DNA of 64,000 nucleotides, from contig JAUQXK010000052.1 of the NCBI GenBank assembly GCA_030834695.1, positions 1 through 64,000 of the forward strand, read 5' to 3'. Of the stretch, positions 8,003 to 15,890 are shown piece after piece. The translations under genes were made by a program, and so were the position numbers. The notes beneath the pieces are model-generated. The model saw nothing but the letters and a program-made list of their open reading frames with translations. It ran no database searches and was not told where the DNA came from. Within the stretch, counting starts at the first letter, position 1. The number at the start of each line of letters is the position of its first letter. This stretch comes from Desulfobacterales bacterium (GTDB lineage: Bacteria > Desulfobacterota > Desulfobacteria > Desulfobacterales > SpSt-501).

Positions 8003-8875
8003 TTATGACGGGTTCCGCGCGGTGATCATGCTGTTGAACAGACAGCGCTTGAATCCGTCGTTGGCGGCGATGTGGTGCGGACCCACCACGAACGCCTGGG
8101 CCTGAGCGTTGCGGCCTTTCATGGGCGCCTGCGAGCGGGTCAAGATCCACACCTGCACGGCGCGGACGCGGTTGCGGTCGACGTCGGCGATTCCGGCGGA
8201 AGCCAGGGTGTCGCCGTCCTCGTCGTCGTCCTGATCGATCAGGCCATCCATGTTGGTGTCCAGATGGCGGTCCAGGCGGCCGTCGCCGTCGGAATCGATG
8301 GCCCAGACGACGATTCCGCCCGGAACGCCGGGGTAGGTATCCAGGGCCCCGTCGCCATCCTCGTCGAACGCATAGGCGAACGCGGCCGCATGGACGTCGA
8401 ATGCCAGGGGTTGAAGCCCCGTGCCCGAGCGGTGTTCGCGCCCCAGCACGGCCGCACCGGTGTCGGCGATGCCGTCCCCGTCGGCGTCGTCCGCATTGTC
8501 GAAGCCGTAGGTGATGTTTTCGTTGTCGTCGAGATCATCGCCGTCGGCATTGATGTCGAGTGTGAAGTTCAGGCGGTTGGCGCTCACGGTCTGGAAGCCG
8601 CGAACCACCGATTCGTCGGCTTCGTCGATGCTGCCGTCGACATCGTCGTCGATCCCGTTCAGGGCGCGTGGGGCATAATTCGCCATCCGGATTTCACGCC
8701 GCATGAACGCCAAAGCCGAACGGGCATTCTGCTGCATGTCCACCGTCAGCCGCTCATTCGCGTGGGCTTCCTGCTGGGTCTTGTAGCCGCTGTAAATCAA
8801 TCCCATGCTGATCAACGTAAGGGCCATCGCAATTATCAACTCGATCAGCGTGAATCCCTGTTTGTTCGATGTCAC
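8003..8875 (-). CDS. pilW: PilW-type minor pilin with multiple calcium-loop motifs
   Basis: The 290-residue prepilin has KQGFTLIELIIAMALTLISM at the N-terminus (cleavage after Gly7, Glu at mature position 5) and the PilW-like MQQNARSALAFMRREIRMA segment. The body holds a series of EF-hand-like acidic loops: DDDVDGSID (76-84), DINADGDDLDD (107-117), DADGDGIAD (130-138), DEDGDGALD (171-179), DSDGDGRLD (194-202), DTNMDGLID (206-214) and DDDEDGD (216-222). Such loops resemble calcium-binding repeats of dockerin and thrombospondin type 3. Calcium-dependent folding of the pilus tip is an inference. The gene lies 113 bases upstream of pilV. Confidence 0.87.
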   Translation of the reverse strand: MTSNKQGFTLIELIIAMALTLISMGLIYSGYKTQQEAHANERLTVDMQQNARSALAFMRREIRMANYAPRALNGIDDDVDGSIDEADESVVRGFQTVSANRLNFTLDINADGDDLDDNENITYGFDNADDADGDGIADTGAAVLGREHRSGTGLQPLAFDVHAAAFAYAFDEDGDGALDTYPGVPGGIVVWAIDSDGDGRLDRHLDTNMDGLIDQDDDEDGDTLASAGIADVDRNRVRAVQVWILTRSQAPMKGRNAQAQAFVVGPHHIAANDGFKRCLFNSMITARNPS

Positions 8876-9006
8876 CTGAGGGCTCCCTTCTTTTTCGCCG
8901 GTTCAGCACCCATTCCTGAAAGTGCCGCTCAGCGCTGATTCCTTGAAGTGCGTCCGACACCCGGGCGTCGTTCGGTCTTCCCCAGCCGGCGCACCCCGCG
9001 GCTGCG

Positions 9007-9462
9007 TCACAGGATCCGTGAATTACCGGTCACGGTGACCTGGACCACCCGGGACCCGTAGCCTGCGTTCGACAGGGTGATTCCGGTTCCGTTGGCGGTC
9101 GTTAGCCCGCGTCCGTTGAAGCTCAGCCGGTGGCCGCCAAAACTGGTCGTGAGGGTGATGTCGTTCTGGAAGCCGCCGGTGAGGATGGTGCGCTCGCCTG
9201 CATCCTGGGCTCCGTCCCCATCATCATCCGCAAAAACAGTAAAACGGTTCGGCAGCTGAAATTGGATCACGACCGTCGTATTGTCTTTAATGGCCGATGA
9301 CCGCGCCACCTTAACGGCTTCATGCACGTCGCTCACTGCCGTCGCAAAACGCTGTTTGGCCCTCCAGCCCGCGATGTTGGGTACGGCGATCGTTGTCAGA
9401 ATAGCGATGATGGCCGTCGCCACCATGATTTCCACCAGCGTATATCCGCGTTCTGTCTGCAT
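9007..9462 (-). CDS. fimT: FimT/GspH-type minor pilin
   Basis: With the start at ATG 9462 the protein has 151 residues and a very short leader, MQTERG, followed by YTLVEIMVATAIIAILTTIAVPNI. This is a canonical class III prepilin with Glu at mature position 5. AKQRFATAVSDVHEAVKVARSSAI fits the FimT/GspH pattern. One acidic loop, DDDGDGAQDAGE, is present. The frame could extend to 9507, but that would overlap the sigma-54-like promoter and lengthen the leader without homology. It is the first gene of the minor pilin operon. Confidence 0.85.
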   Translation of the reverse strand: MQTERGYTLVEIMVATAIIAILTTIAVPNIAGWRAKQRFATAVSDVHEAVKVARSSAIKDNTTVVIQFQLPNRFTVFADDDGDGAQDAGERTILTGGFQNDITLTTSFGGHRLSFNGRGLTTANGTGITLSNAGYGSRVVQVTVTGNSRIL

Positions 9463-9490
9463 GCGAGTGATCTCCCTGTCTGGCCGTTGA

Positions 9491-9506
9491 ATCAAATACC
9501 GTGCCA
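9491..9506 (-). promoter_or_regulatory. Candidate sigma-54 promoter of the minor pilin operon
   Basis: On the minus strand this site reads TGGCACGGTATTTGAT. It matches the RpoN consensus TGGCACG-N4-TTGC(A/T) with correct spacing and a perfect -24 element, but the -12 element has TTGA in place of TTGC. Transcription would start near 9479, leaving a short leader that still includes the ribosome-binding region of fimT. Pilin genes are often RpoN-dependent (PilR), which fits. The single mismatch at the -12 C lowers confidence. Confidence 0.5.
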
Positions 9507-9810
9507 CGCGCGGGGGGGCCCTCCGGCGCGTGATTCCGATTGAGTGTTTTGAGGCCTAACCATACGGTATTGAAGGTTAATTGACCGTCGATCGAGGGCC
9601 GGATCTCAGGGCGCCGCAGCGCCTGCCAGAGCGTGTCGCCCTAAAATTTTTTAATACTCTCTTAAAATTTTTAAGACCGGAGCGCCCTTGTCGGACCGTA
9701 TCGAGCGGCGTACTCAGATGGAAACGCTCGACAAAATGTATGATCGGCAGGATGGATAAAAAGTTGAGGTTGGTTCGAATGAGGATCGAGGTTAGAGCAA
9801 AACCTTTTAT
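9507..9810. other. Intergenic region with an AT-rich island
   Basis: This gap separates the minor-pilin operon from the ABC-F gene and contains no convincing coding frame. Its notable part is an AT-rich island at 9641-9675 with two related tracts, TAAAATTTTTTAA (9642-9654) and the perfect odd palindrome CTTAAAATTTTTAAG (9661-9675). Upstream activator or IHF sites for the sigma-54-like promoter would be expected in this area. I cannot identify a specific site. Confidence 0.5.
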
Positions 9811-11694
9811 TCAGCGGTTCGGATCTTCGGCGGCTGCATCTTCGATATCCTTCAACTCCCGGTCGAAACCGGCACTCAGACTCTCATGCTCGCGGGTGGC
9901 GCGGTCAAGGGCGTCAAATAACCGGTCGATCTCCTTCTGGCAGACGTGCATGGCCTGCGAGGTCTCGGTGATTTTTGGACCATCGCTGTTCTCGGAAGCC
10001 GCCTGCATTGACTGGGTGAGCTTGGTCATTTCGGCATCCCGACGGTCGATGTCGCGCTCCAGGCGCTTCATTTGGTCTTCCAGCGGTTTGAGCGCACGCG
10101 TGCGGCGAGTGCTGATTTCCGAGCGCCGGCGGCGCAGCTCCTTGCGGGCCGCCTTTAAGTTTTCGACCGACGCGCCGGCATCCGCGGCGTCGGTCGGGGC
10201 GGAGGGCCGTTCGTCCTGCCAGCCGCCCTTTTCGAGAAACTCCTGGTAGCGGCCGTCGAACACCTCCACCCCGTTCTCGCGGAAGACGATCAGGCGCTCG
10301 GCCAGGGCGTGCAGGAACATTTCGTTGTGGGTGACCAGAATCAGCGTTCCTTCGAAGGCGTCGAGCGCTTCCAGGAGCGCATCGCAGGACTCCAGGTCGA
10401 GATGGTTGGTCGGCTCGTCGAGCAGCAGCAGGTTGACCGGGGCGGCGATGATTTTCCCCAGCAGCACGCGGCTTTTTTCGCCGCCTGAAAGTACGGCGAT
10501 TTTTTTAAGGGCGTCGTCGCCCGAAAACAACATGGCGCCGCAGATATTCCGGGCCAGCTGCCGGTCGACGCCGGCGTCGGAGTAGAGGATTTCCTCCTCG
10601 ACGGTGCGGTTGGGGATCAGATGGCTTACATTGGTTTGTTCGAAAAACCCCTTCTGGATGGCGGGGTGGTAGAGTACTTCGCCGGTCTGGGGGGCCAGCG
10701 CTCCCGCCAGGATCTTGAGCAGGGTGGTCTTGCCCTTGCCGTTGGGGCCCACGATGCCGATGCGCTCGCCGGCCGTGATGGCGACGGAAAGATCCGCGAA
10801 CAGGGGCTGGTCCGGCTGGTAGCTGAAACCTACGTGGTGAGCCTGCAGGGCGGATTTGCCGGGCAGCGGCTTCTCGCGGAAGGAGAACTCGAGGTCTTTC
10901 AGCTGCTCGAGTTTATCCCGCTTCTCCATTTTCTGCAGGGTCTTGATGCGTGACTGCACCAAGCCGGCCAGGCGCGCCTTGGCACGGAAGCGGGTGATGA
11001 AAAGCTCCACCTCCTTGCGCCGGCGCTCGTCGTTCATTCGAGTTTTTTCATAAACTTCCTCGTCCTGCGCGACCTGGCCGTAGTAGGCGTCTGTAGTTCC
11101 GGCGATCTTGCGGACCTTCTGGCGATGGATGCCCATGACGTGAGTGACCACCTTGTCCATGAAGCTGCGGTCGTGGGTGATGACCATGAGCTCCCGGGGC
11201 CAGGCCACTAGAAAACGCTCGACCCAGCGGATGGACGTGATGTCCAGGAAGTTGGTGGGCTCGTCGAGCAGGAGCAGGTCGGGCTCGGAGACCAGGGCCT
11301 TGGCGAGGTTGAGGCGCACCTGGTAGCCGCCCGAGAACTCGGCCGGCGGACGATCCATATCCGCTTTGGAAAAGCCCAGACCGGCCAGAATCTTTTCCGC
11401 CTTCCAGTGGTGGCCGCTTTCCTGGGGAGGGAGGGCCGTCATGGCCTCCTGCAGAATCGTCGGGTGCGTAAATTCGAGGCGTTGTCGGACGTAGCCGACG
11501 CGATAATGCTTGGGGACGACCAAGGCTCCTTCGTCCGGCAGCTCCTCGCCGGCAATGATGCGAAAGAGGGTGGTCTTGCCGTGGCCGTTGCGGCCGACCA
11601 GCCCGAGCCGCTCACGGGAATTCAAGGCGAAATCAACCCGGTCGAAAAGGACCCGGCCGCCGTAACTCTTGCTTAGACTTTCTGCTCGAATCAT
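9811..11694 (-). CDS. ABC-F family ATPase (ribosome-associated, Uup/YheS-like)
   Basis: The 627-residue protein has two ABC cassettes in one chain and no membrane segments. Walker A motifs are GRNGHGKTT and GPNGKGKTT. Signature motifs are FSGGYQVRLNLAKAL and LSGGEKSRVLLGKII, and both Walker B motifs end LLLDEPTN. A charged linker with DERRRKEVELFITRFRAKA joins the cassettes, and a C-terminal coiled coil (about 530-625) rich in Arg, Lys and Glu follows. This is the ABC-F layout, whose members act on translating ribosomes. The start at MIRAESLSKSYGG is chosen because the cassette begins there. A strong hairpin lies 27-53 bases upstream of the start codon. Whether it is a housekeeping or a resistance factor cannot be told from sequence alone. 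Confidence 0.88.
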   Translation of the reverse strand: MIRAESLSKSYGGRVLFDRVDFALNSRERLGLVGRNGHGKTTLFRIIAGEELPDEGALVVPKHYRVGYVRQRLEFTHPTILQEAMTALPPQESGHHWKAEKILAGLGFSKADMDRPPAEFSGGYQVRLNLAKALVSEPDLLLLDEPTNFLDITSIRWVERFLVAWPRELMVITHDRSFMDKVVTHVMGIHRQKVRKIAGTTDAYYGQVAQDEEVYEKTRMNDERRRKEVELFITRFRAKARLAGLVQSRIKTLQKMEKRDKLEQLKDLEFSFREKPLPGKSALQAHHVGFSYQPDQPLFADLSVAITAGERIGIVGPNGKGKTTLLKILAGALAPQTGEVLYHPAIQKGFFEQTNVSHLIPNRTVEEEILYSDAGVDRQLARNICGAMLFSGDDALKKIAVLSGGEKSRVLLGKIIAAPVNLLLLDEPTNHLDLESCDALLEALDAFEGTLILVTHNEMFLHALAERLIVFRENGVEVFDGRYQEFLEKGGWQDERPSAPTDAADAGASVENLKAARKELRRRRSEISTRRTRALKPLEDQMKRLERDIDRRDAEMTKLTQSMQAASENSDGPKITETSQAMHVCQKEIDRLFDALDRATREHESLSAGFDRELKDIEDAAAEDPNR

Positions 11695-11714
11695 GTGCTT
11701 TCTCGGTATCGCCA

Positions 11715-11747
11715 ACAAAAGCGGCCGCTGCGTGGCGCAGCGGCCGC
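11715..11747 (-). promoter_or_regulatory. Strong hairpin followed by a U-tract in the ABC-F leader
   Basis: GCGGCCGCTGCG (11721-11732) and CGCAGCGGCCGC (11736-11747) are perfect 12-base inverted repeats with a three-base loop. Reading along the minus strand, the stem is followed by TTTTGTT and, about 20 bases later, the ATG of the ABC-F gene. This has the shape of an intrinsic terminator or attenuator in a 5' leader. On the plus strand no T run follows, so it is unlikely to serve mlaE. No leader peptide has been identified. Confidence 0.55.
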
Positions 11748-11853
11748 AGCTTTCCGCGGCTCTCGGCCGCCGATCGGCCGTTTTACGCGCTTGACTTTAG
11801 GTTTGGAGTCGAATAGTAAACGAATCCTTATAAAGGAAGCTAATTTAGCACGT

Positions 11854-12654
11854 ATGCCCATCCTTGTCACATTGAAAACGCCGGTGGCCGCCCTCGGCCG
11901 GGAGGTGCTGGTTTTTACCCGGGACCTGGGACGGGTGTTTCTTTTTTTTGCACGCGGGTCTTTGCTGATTTTCCAGCCTCCGTTCCAGTTCGACAAGATC
12001 CGCCAGCATATTTTCTTCATCGGCATGAAGTCGGTCTTCGTGATCTGTTTGACCGCCGGTTTCACCGGCATGGTTCTCGGCCTGCAGGGCTATTACGCGC
12101 TGGTGAAATACGGATCCACGGCCGCATTGGGTTCGGCGGTAGCGCTTTCGCTGGTGCGCGAGATGGGGCCGGTGCTCACGGCCATCATGATCATCGCTCG
12201 AGCCGGATCCGCGATGGCGGCGGAAATCGGCATCATGCGCATTACCGAGCAGATCGATGCCCTCAAGACCATGGACATCAATCCCCTGCGGTATCTGATC
12301 AGCCCGCGCATCGCGGCCGCCTTGGTGTGCTTCCCGCTGCTGACGGCGATCTTTGATGTGGTGGGCCTATTCGGAGGCTACCTGTCGGGGTCGGCCCTGC
12401 TGGGCGTCAATCCGGCTTTTTATTTTTCGCGGGCGCAGTCCAGCGTCGAAACCAGCGATATCATCGGCGGTTTCATCAAGGCCATCGTGTTTGCCGTGGT
12501 GACGGTGACCATCTGCTGCTATCAGGGGTATTACACTCACACTCGAGCCGAGTTCGGCGCCAAGGGGGTGAGCATTTCAACGACGTCGGCCGTCGTCATT
12601 TCGTGCGTGCTGGTTCTGGTAACGGATTACGTGTTAACCACCTTTTTGCTTTGA
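11854..12654 (+). CDS. mlaE: MlaE-type phospholipid ABC transporter permease
   Basis: The 266-residue integral membrane protein carries the MlaE (YrbE/TGD1) signature: GFTGMVLGLQGYYAL, LVREMGPVLTAIMIIARAGSAMAAEIGIMRITEQIDAL, and PRIAAALVCFPLLT. It forms the permease dimer that moves phospholipid between the inner membrane and MCE proteins. AAAGGAAG lies 14 bases before the ATG at 11854, a rather long spacing. An in-frame extension upstream to 11695 would run through the hairpin region and is not conserved-looking. mlaF starts 12 bases downstream. Confidence 0.9.
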   Translation: MPILVTLKTPVAALGREVLVFTRDLGRVFLFFARGSLLIFQPPFQFDKIRQHIFFIGMKSVFVICLTAGFTGMVLGLQGYYALVKYGSTAALGSAVALSLVREMGPVLTAIMIIARAGSAMAAEIGIMRITEQIDALKTMDINPLRYLISPRIAAALVCFPLLTAIFDVVGLFGGYLSGSALLGVNPAFYFSRAQSSVETSDIIGGFIKAIVFAVVTVTICCYQGYYTHTRAEFGAKGVSISTTSAVVISCVLVLVTDYVLTTFLL

Positions 12655-12665
12655 AGCCCTGTGCC

Positions 12666-13880
12666 ATGACCGGCTCCCCGCTGATTCAACTGCAAGATGT
12701 CGTCAAGACCCTGGGCGTCAACCGGGTGCTCGACGGGATCAACCTGAGCATCCATCGGGGCGAGATCACGGCCATCATCGGCAAGAGCGGTTCCGGAAAG
12801 AGCGTGCTGCTCAAGCACATCATCGGCCTGCTGGAGCCGGATGGGGGCGCGATTCTCTTCGAGGGCCGCACCACCTCCGCCATGAGCGCTCCGGAAAAAC
12901 GGGCGCTGAAGCAGAAATTCAGCTATGTGTTTCAGGACACCGCCCTGTTCGACTTCCTCACGGTGTTGGAGAATGTCGCCCTGCCGCTGGTGGAGCGCCG
13001 GGGGGCCGTCCCGGCAGAGATTCATCGCCGAGTGCGCGAGAAGCTGAACCAACTCGACCTTTACGACGTCGATTACAAATACCCGTCCCAGCTTTCCGGC
13101 GGCATGAAAAAAAGGGTTGCGCTGGCCCGGGCGCTGGTGACCGACCCGGAGATCGTGCTTTTCGATGAACCGACCACCGGCCTCGACCCGATCCGCAAGA
13201 ATGCCGTTCACAGCATGATTTCCGACTACCAGCGGCGGTTTGGCTTCACCGGGGTGGTGGTCAGCCATGAAATCCCCGACATCTTTTTCATCGCTCAGCG
13301 CGTGGCGATGATCGATGCGGGCCGGATCCGGTTCGAGGGGACCCCGGATGACATCCAGCGGGCCTCCGATCGGGAGGTTCGCAATTTCATCGAGGGCCTC
13401 GAAAGCCCCCGCGACGATCTGACGGGCATCGTCTCTCAGTCCATCGGCCAGCAGCATCTGCGTCAGGAGATGAGCCGATTGCAGCGGCATCAGATTCCTT
13501 TTTCGATCGTGCTGATGTCCATGGACAATCTGGAGGACATCGATCGCATTGCCGGCCACATGGCCAGTCAGACCGTGTTCAAGCTCTTCGCCGACCATGT
13601 CATCCAGAACAGCTACCTGACGGACACCTGCTTCCGGTATGCCATCAACAAGATCCTGGTGGTGCTCCCGGACACGGACGAAGCGCAGGCCCGGAGCTTC
13701 TGCCTGAAAATTTCTCGGACCATGCGGCATAGCGCGTTGTTCGACTCGTTTGATACGGTGCGGGAGGTCTGTTATTCGGTCAGCGCCGGAGTCGTCCAGG
13801 TGCAACCGGACAGCGGGTTGGAGGATTTGATCGCGGCGGCCGAGAGCGGGCAAACCATTTTCTATGAATGCCGGAAATGA
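12666..13880 (+). CDS. mlaF: MlaF-type ATPase fused to a degenerate GGDEF-like domain
   Basis: Residues 1-250 are a normal MlaF cassette: Walker A GKSGSGKS (39-46), signature LSGGMKKR (143-150), Walker B IVLFDEPT (163-170) and the H-loop His201. MlaF proteins usually end near residue 260-270, but this one has 404 residues. Residues about 262-400 align by eye to a GGDEF fold. FSIVLMSMDNLEDIDRIAGH corresponds to the LMLDIDhFKxINDtyGH segment. AINKILVVLPDTDEAQA corresponds to GGDEFavlLPdTd, with the active site changed to AINKI. SVSAGVVQV corresponds to the VTvSIGVA strand. It is therefore probably catalytically dead. The reading frame is continuous with no sign of frameshift. Confidence 0.88.
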   Translation: MTGSPLIQLQDVVKTLGVNRVLDGINLSIHRGEITAIIGKSGSGKSVLLKHIIGLLEPDGGAILFEGRTTSAMSAPEKRALKQKFSYVFQDTALFDFLTVLENVALPLVERRGAVPAEIHRRVREKLNQLDLYDVDYKYPSQLSGGMKKRVALARALVTDPEIVLFDEPTTGLDPIRKNAVHSMISDYQRRFGFTGVVVSHEIPDIFFIAQRVAMIDAGRIRFEGTPDDIQRASDREVRNFIEGLESPRDDLTGIVSQSIGQQHLRQEMSRLQRHQIPFSIVLMSMDNLEDIDRIAGHMASQTVFKLFADHVIQNSYLTDTCFRYAINKILVVLPDTDEAQARSFCLKISRTMRHSALFDSFDTVREVCYSVSAGVVQVQPDSGLEDLIAAAESGQTIFYECRK

Positions 13881-13924
13881 CGAGGCTCGGTGCGAGACTC
13901 CGGGAGAAGCGGTCAGGAGGTAAT

Positions 13925-14383
13925 ATGAGGCAATCATCGGTCGAACTGGGGGTGGGGGTCTTTGTTCTGCTCGGTATCATCTGCGTGGGCTATCTCACTC
14001 TGCGTCTGGGGGAGGTCGAGCTGCTGCGCGACAACTATTATTCCCTGAACGCGCGGTTTACATCCGTGACCGGTCTCAAGGTGGGTGCCCAGGTGGAAAT
14101 GGCCGGAGTCCAGGTGGGGCAAGTGGAGGCGGTTGCCTTGGACCCCAAGGAGTTTGTGGCGCTGGTTCGTTTAAAAATTAAGGAAACCATCCAACTCAGC
14201 GAGGACGCGATTGCCTCGGTCCAGACCGCGGGGCTTTTGGGGGACAAGTATATCCAGCTGTCCCAGGGTGGATCCGATCAGATGCTGAAACCGGGAGACC
14301 GGATCGTCGAGACCGAGCCGGCCCTCAACATTGAGGACCTGATCCGGAAGTACGCCTTTGGCAAGCTGGACAAGAGCGAATGA
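13925..14383 (+). CDS. mlaD: MlaD-type MCE-domain protein
   Basis: The 152-residue protein has one N-terminal transmembrane helix (VELGVGVFVLLGIICVGYLTL) and a single MCE domain containing FTSVTGLKVGAQVEMAGVQV and AGLLGDKYIQLSQGG. It would form the periplasmic hexamer of the Mla complex, anchored in the inner membrane. The ATG at 13925 follows CAGGAGGTAAT, and this start gives the normal short N-terminal cytoplasmic tail. mlaE-mlaF-mlaD form an operon. The usual mlaC and mlaB genes do not follow; instead an apparent promoter and a DUF1844 gene come next. Confidence 0.9.
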   Translation: MRQSSVELGVGVFVLLGIICVGYLTLRLGEVELLRDNYYSLNARFTSVTGLKVGAQVEMAGVQVGQVEAVALDPKEFVALVRLKIKETIQLSEDAIASVQTAGLLGDKYIQLSQGGSDQMLKPGDRIVETEPALNIEDLIRKYAFGKLDKSE

Positions 14384-14384
14384 C

Positions 14385-14412
14385 TTGACAAGTGACGGGT
14401 TTCCCGTATTGT
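14385..14412 (+). promoter_or_regulatory. Sigma-70-type promoter upstream of the DUF1844 gene
   Basis: A perfect -35 box TTGACA (14385-14390) is separated by 16 bases from TATTGT (14407-14412), a 4-of-6 match to the -10 box. It starts directly after the mlaD stop codon and 42 bases before the next start codon. It would allow the DUF1844-ispE-tRNA-prs run to be transcribed independently of the mla genes. Confidence 0.6.
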
Positions 14413-14453
14413 ATCGAAGCGGAAGCGTTAATTCCCCTCTCATAGGAGGCGTT

Positions 14454-14855
14454 ATGGCCGAGCAGGAAAAAGGGTTTACCGTCAAGGACCGCCGATTGTT
14501 CTCCGCCGACGAACCGGTGGCGGAAGAAAATAAGGCCGCGGCATCCGAACCCTCGCCGCCGAAAACCGAACGCCCCGCCGACGCCGATCCGGAGCGGGCC
14601 CAGGCGCCCTTGCCCCAAATCAATTTTCCGACGTTTATTGCGTCGTTAAATGCTTCGGCGCTCGTGCATTTGGGGGTCATCGAGGATCCGGTTTCCGGCA
14701 CGGCCGAGAAAAATTTGCCCATGGCCAAACAGACCATCGACATTCTGAGCATGTTGCAGCAGAAGACCACCGGCAACCTGACCCCCGACGAAGACAGCAT
14801 GCTGAAAAGCATTCTTTACGACCTGCGGATCCTGTTCGTGAAGGAAAAAGGGTGA
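14454..14855 (+). CDS. DUF1844-family protein
   Basis: The 133-residue soluble protein has an acidic, alanine/proline-rich first half (about 1-55) and then INFPTFIASLNASALVHLGVIEDP, PMAKQTIDILSMLQQKTTGNLTPDE and SILYDLRILFVKEK. That pattern is characteristic of the DUF1844 family common in Desulfobacterota and related groups. The family function is unknown. The start is fixed by ATAGGAGGCGTT just before the ATG. It lies 25 bases upstream of ispE and is probably cotranscribed with it. Confidence 0.85.
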   Translation: MAEQEKGFTVKDRRLFSADEPVAEENKAAASEPSPPKTERPADADPERAQAPLPQINFPTFIASLNASALVHLGVIEDPVSGTAEKNLPMAKQTIDILSMLQQKTTGNLTPDEDSMLKSILYDLRILFVKEKG

Positions 14856-14880
14856 AGGCGGCGGCCCCGCTGCGAAGGCC

Positions 14881-15795
14881 ATGAGCCTGCTCATATTGTC
14901 CCCCGCTAAAATCAATCTGTTCCTGCGGGTTACCGGCAGACGGCCGGACGGCTACCACGACCTTTTTTCCCTCATGTGCCGGGTGAGCCTCTACGACGAG
15001 GTCATTCTGTATCCCTCCTCCGGAACGATTTCCCTGCGGTGCTCCGATCCTTCCCTGCCCGGCGACGAAACCAACCTGGCTTTTCGGGCCGCCAGATGCT
15101 TCTTCGAGGCCGTCGGAAGCAAAGAGGGCTGTGACATACGCCTGACCAAGCGCATACCGATCGCGGCCGGTCTCGGGGGAGGCAGCAGCAACGCCGCCAG
15201 CGTGTTGCTGGGTCTCAACCATCTTTACGGTTATCCGGTGCCTCGGGAGAAACTCATGCGCATGGGCCGCAGCCTGGGGGCCGATGTGCCTTTTTTCCTT
15301 TTTCAGTCTCCGGCGCTGGCCTCGGGCATCGGCGATGAACTCGAAGCCTATCCTGGATTGGTTCCCTGGCCGGTTCTGATCGTCTGCCCGTCGTTTCACG
15401 TATCCACGCGAATGGTTTACCAAAACTTGAATTTGCAATTGACAAACCGCCAAAAACGACCTACAAGGACCCATTTAATTAAAGCGGCGTTTAACCCATC
15501 GTTCCATTTATATAACGACCTCGAAGCGGTTACGCTAGCGTTGCACCCCGAACTTGTCCGAATCAAGGACTGCCTGAGATCTCAAGGCGCCGTGGGAGCG
15601 CTCATGTCCGGGAGCGGTCCCAGTGTTTTCGGGTTATTTCCGGATGAGGGCGCTGTTCGCCGCGCACGAGCGGCGTGGCCGTCAGACGGCGGATTCCAGT
15701 TGTTTGCAGTCGATTTGCTGACCGGTCCGGTGAGCATGATTCGGGAATTTGAATCGTCGGCAGGTCGTTCCGGGGAGACCCGGGGGCGGCGATGA
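14881..15795 (+). CDS. ispE: 4-diphosphocytidyl-2-C-methyl-D-erythritol kinase
   Basis: The 304-residue GHMP-family kinase acts in the MEP route to isoprenoids. It phosphorylates 4-diphosphocytidyl-methylerythritol using ATP. Motif 1 is SPAKINLFLRVTGRRPDGYH (residues 7-26, with the catalytic-region Lys). The ATP-binding glycine-rich loop is PIAAGLGGGSSNAASVLLGL, and the C-terminal motif is ALMSGSGPSVFGLF. Length and motif order match the family. A tRNA gene begins six bases after the stop, followed by prs, rplY and pth, an arrangement seen widely in proteobacteria. Confidence 0.95.
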   Translation: MSLLILSPAKINLFLRVTGRRPDGYHDLFSLMCRVSLYDEVILYPSSGTISLRCSDPSLPGDETNLAFRAARCFFEAVGSKEGCDIRLTKRIPIAAGLGGGSSNAASVLLGLNHLYGYPVPREKLMRMGRSLGADVPFFLFQSPALASGIGDELEAYPGLVPWPVLIVCPSFHVSTRMVYQNLNLQLTNRQKRPTRTHLIKAAFNPSFHLYNDLEAVTLALHPELVRIKDCLRSQGAVGALMSGSGPSVFGLFPDEGAVRRARAAWPSDGGFQLFAVDLLTGPVSMIREFESSAGRSGETRGRR

Positions 15796-15801
15796 TTTTT
15801 A

Positions 15802-15876
15802 TGGGGCGTCGTCAAGCGGTAAGACACAGGATTTTGGTTCCTGCATTCGGAGGTTCGAATCCTCCCGCCCCAGCCA
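15802..15876 (+). tRNA. tRNA-Gln (anticodon UUG)
   Basis: A complete cloverleaf can be folded. The acceptor arms are TGGGGCG (15802-15808) and CGCCCCA (15866-15872). The anticodon stem CAGGA/TCCTG encloses the loop TTTTGGT, with anticodon TTG. The T arm is GGAGG-TTCGAAT-CCTCC, and the 3' CCA is encoded (15874-15876) after discriminator G. U at position 1 of the acceptor opposite A72 is typical for tRNA-Gln. Confidence 0.96.
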
Positions 15877-15890
15877 GACGTCTTAGCGGC

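Noticed and set aside
7890-8150. N-terminal extension of the pilV frame.
   Set aside because: It overlaps pilW, would put about 107 residues ahead of the prepilin cleavage site, and a good ribosome-binding site exists at the internal ATG 7889.
13447-13880. The GGDEF-like tail of MlaF considered as an active diguanylate cyclase.
   Set aside because: The catalytic GGDEF position reads AINKI and the metal-binding acidic residues are not in place, so enzymatic activity is not expected.
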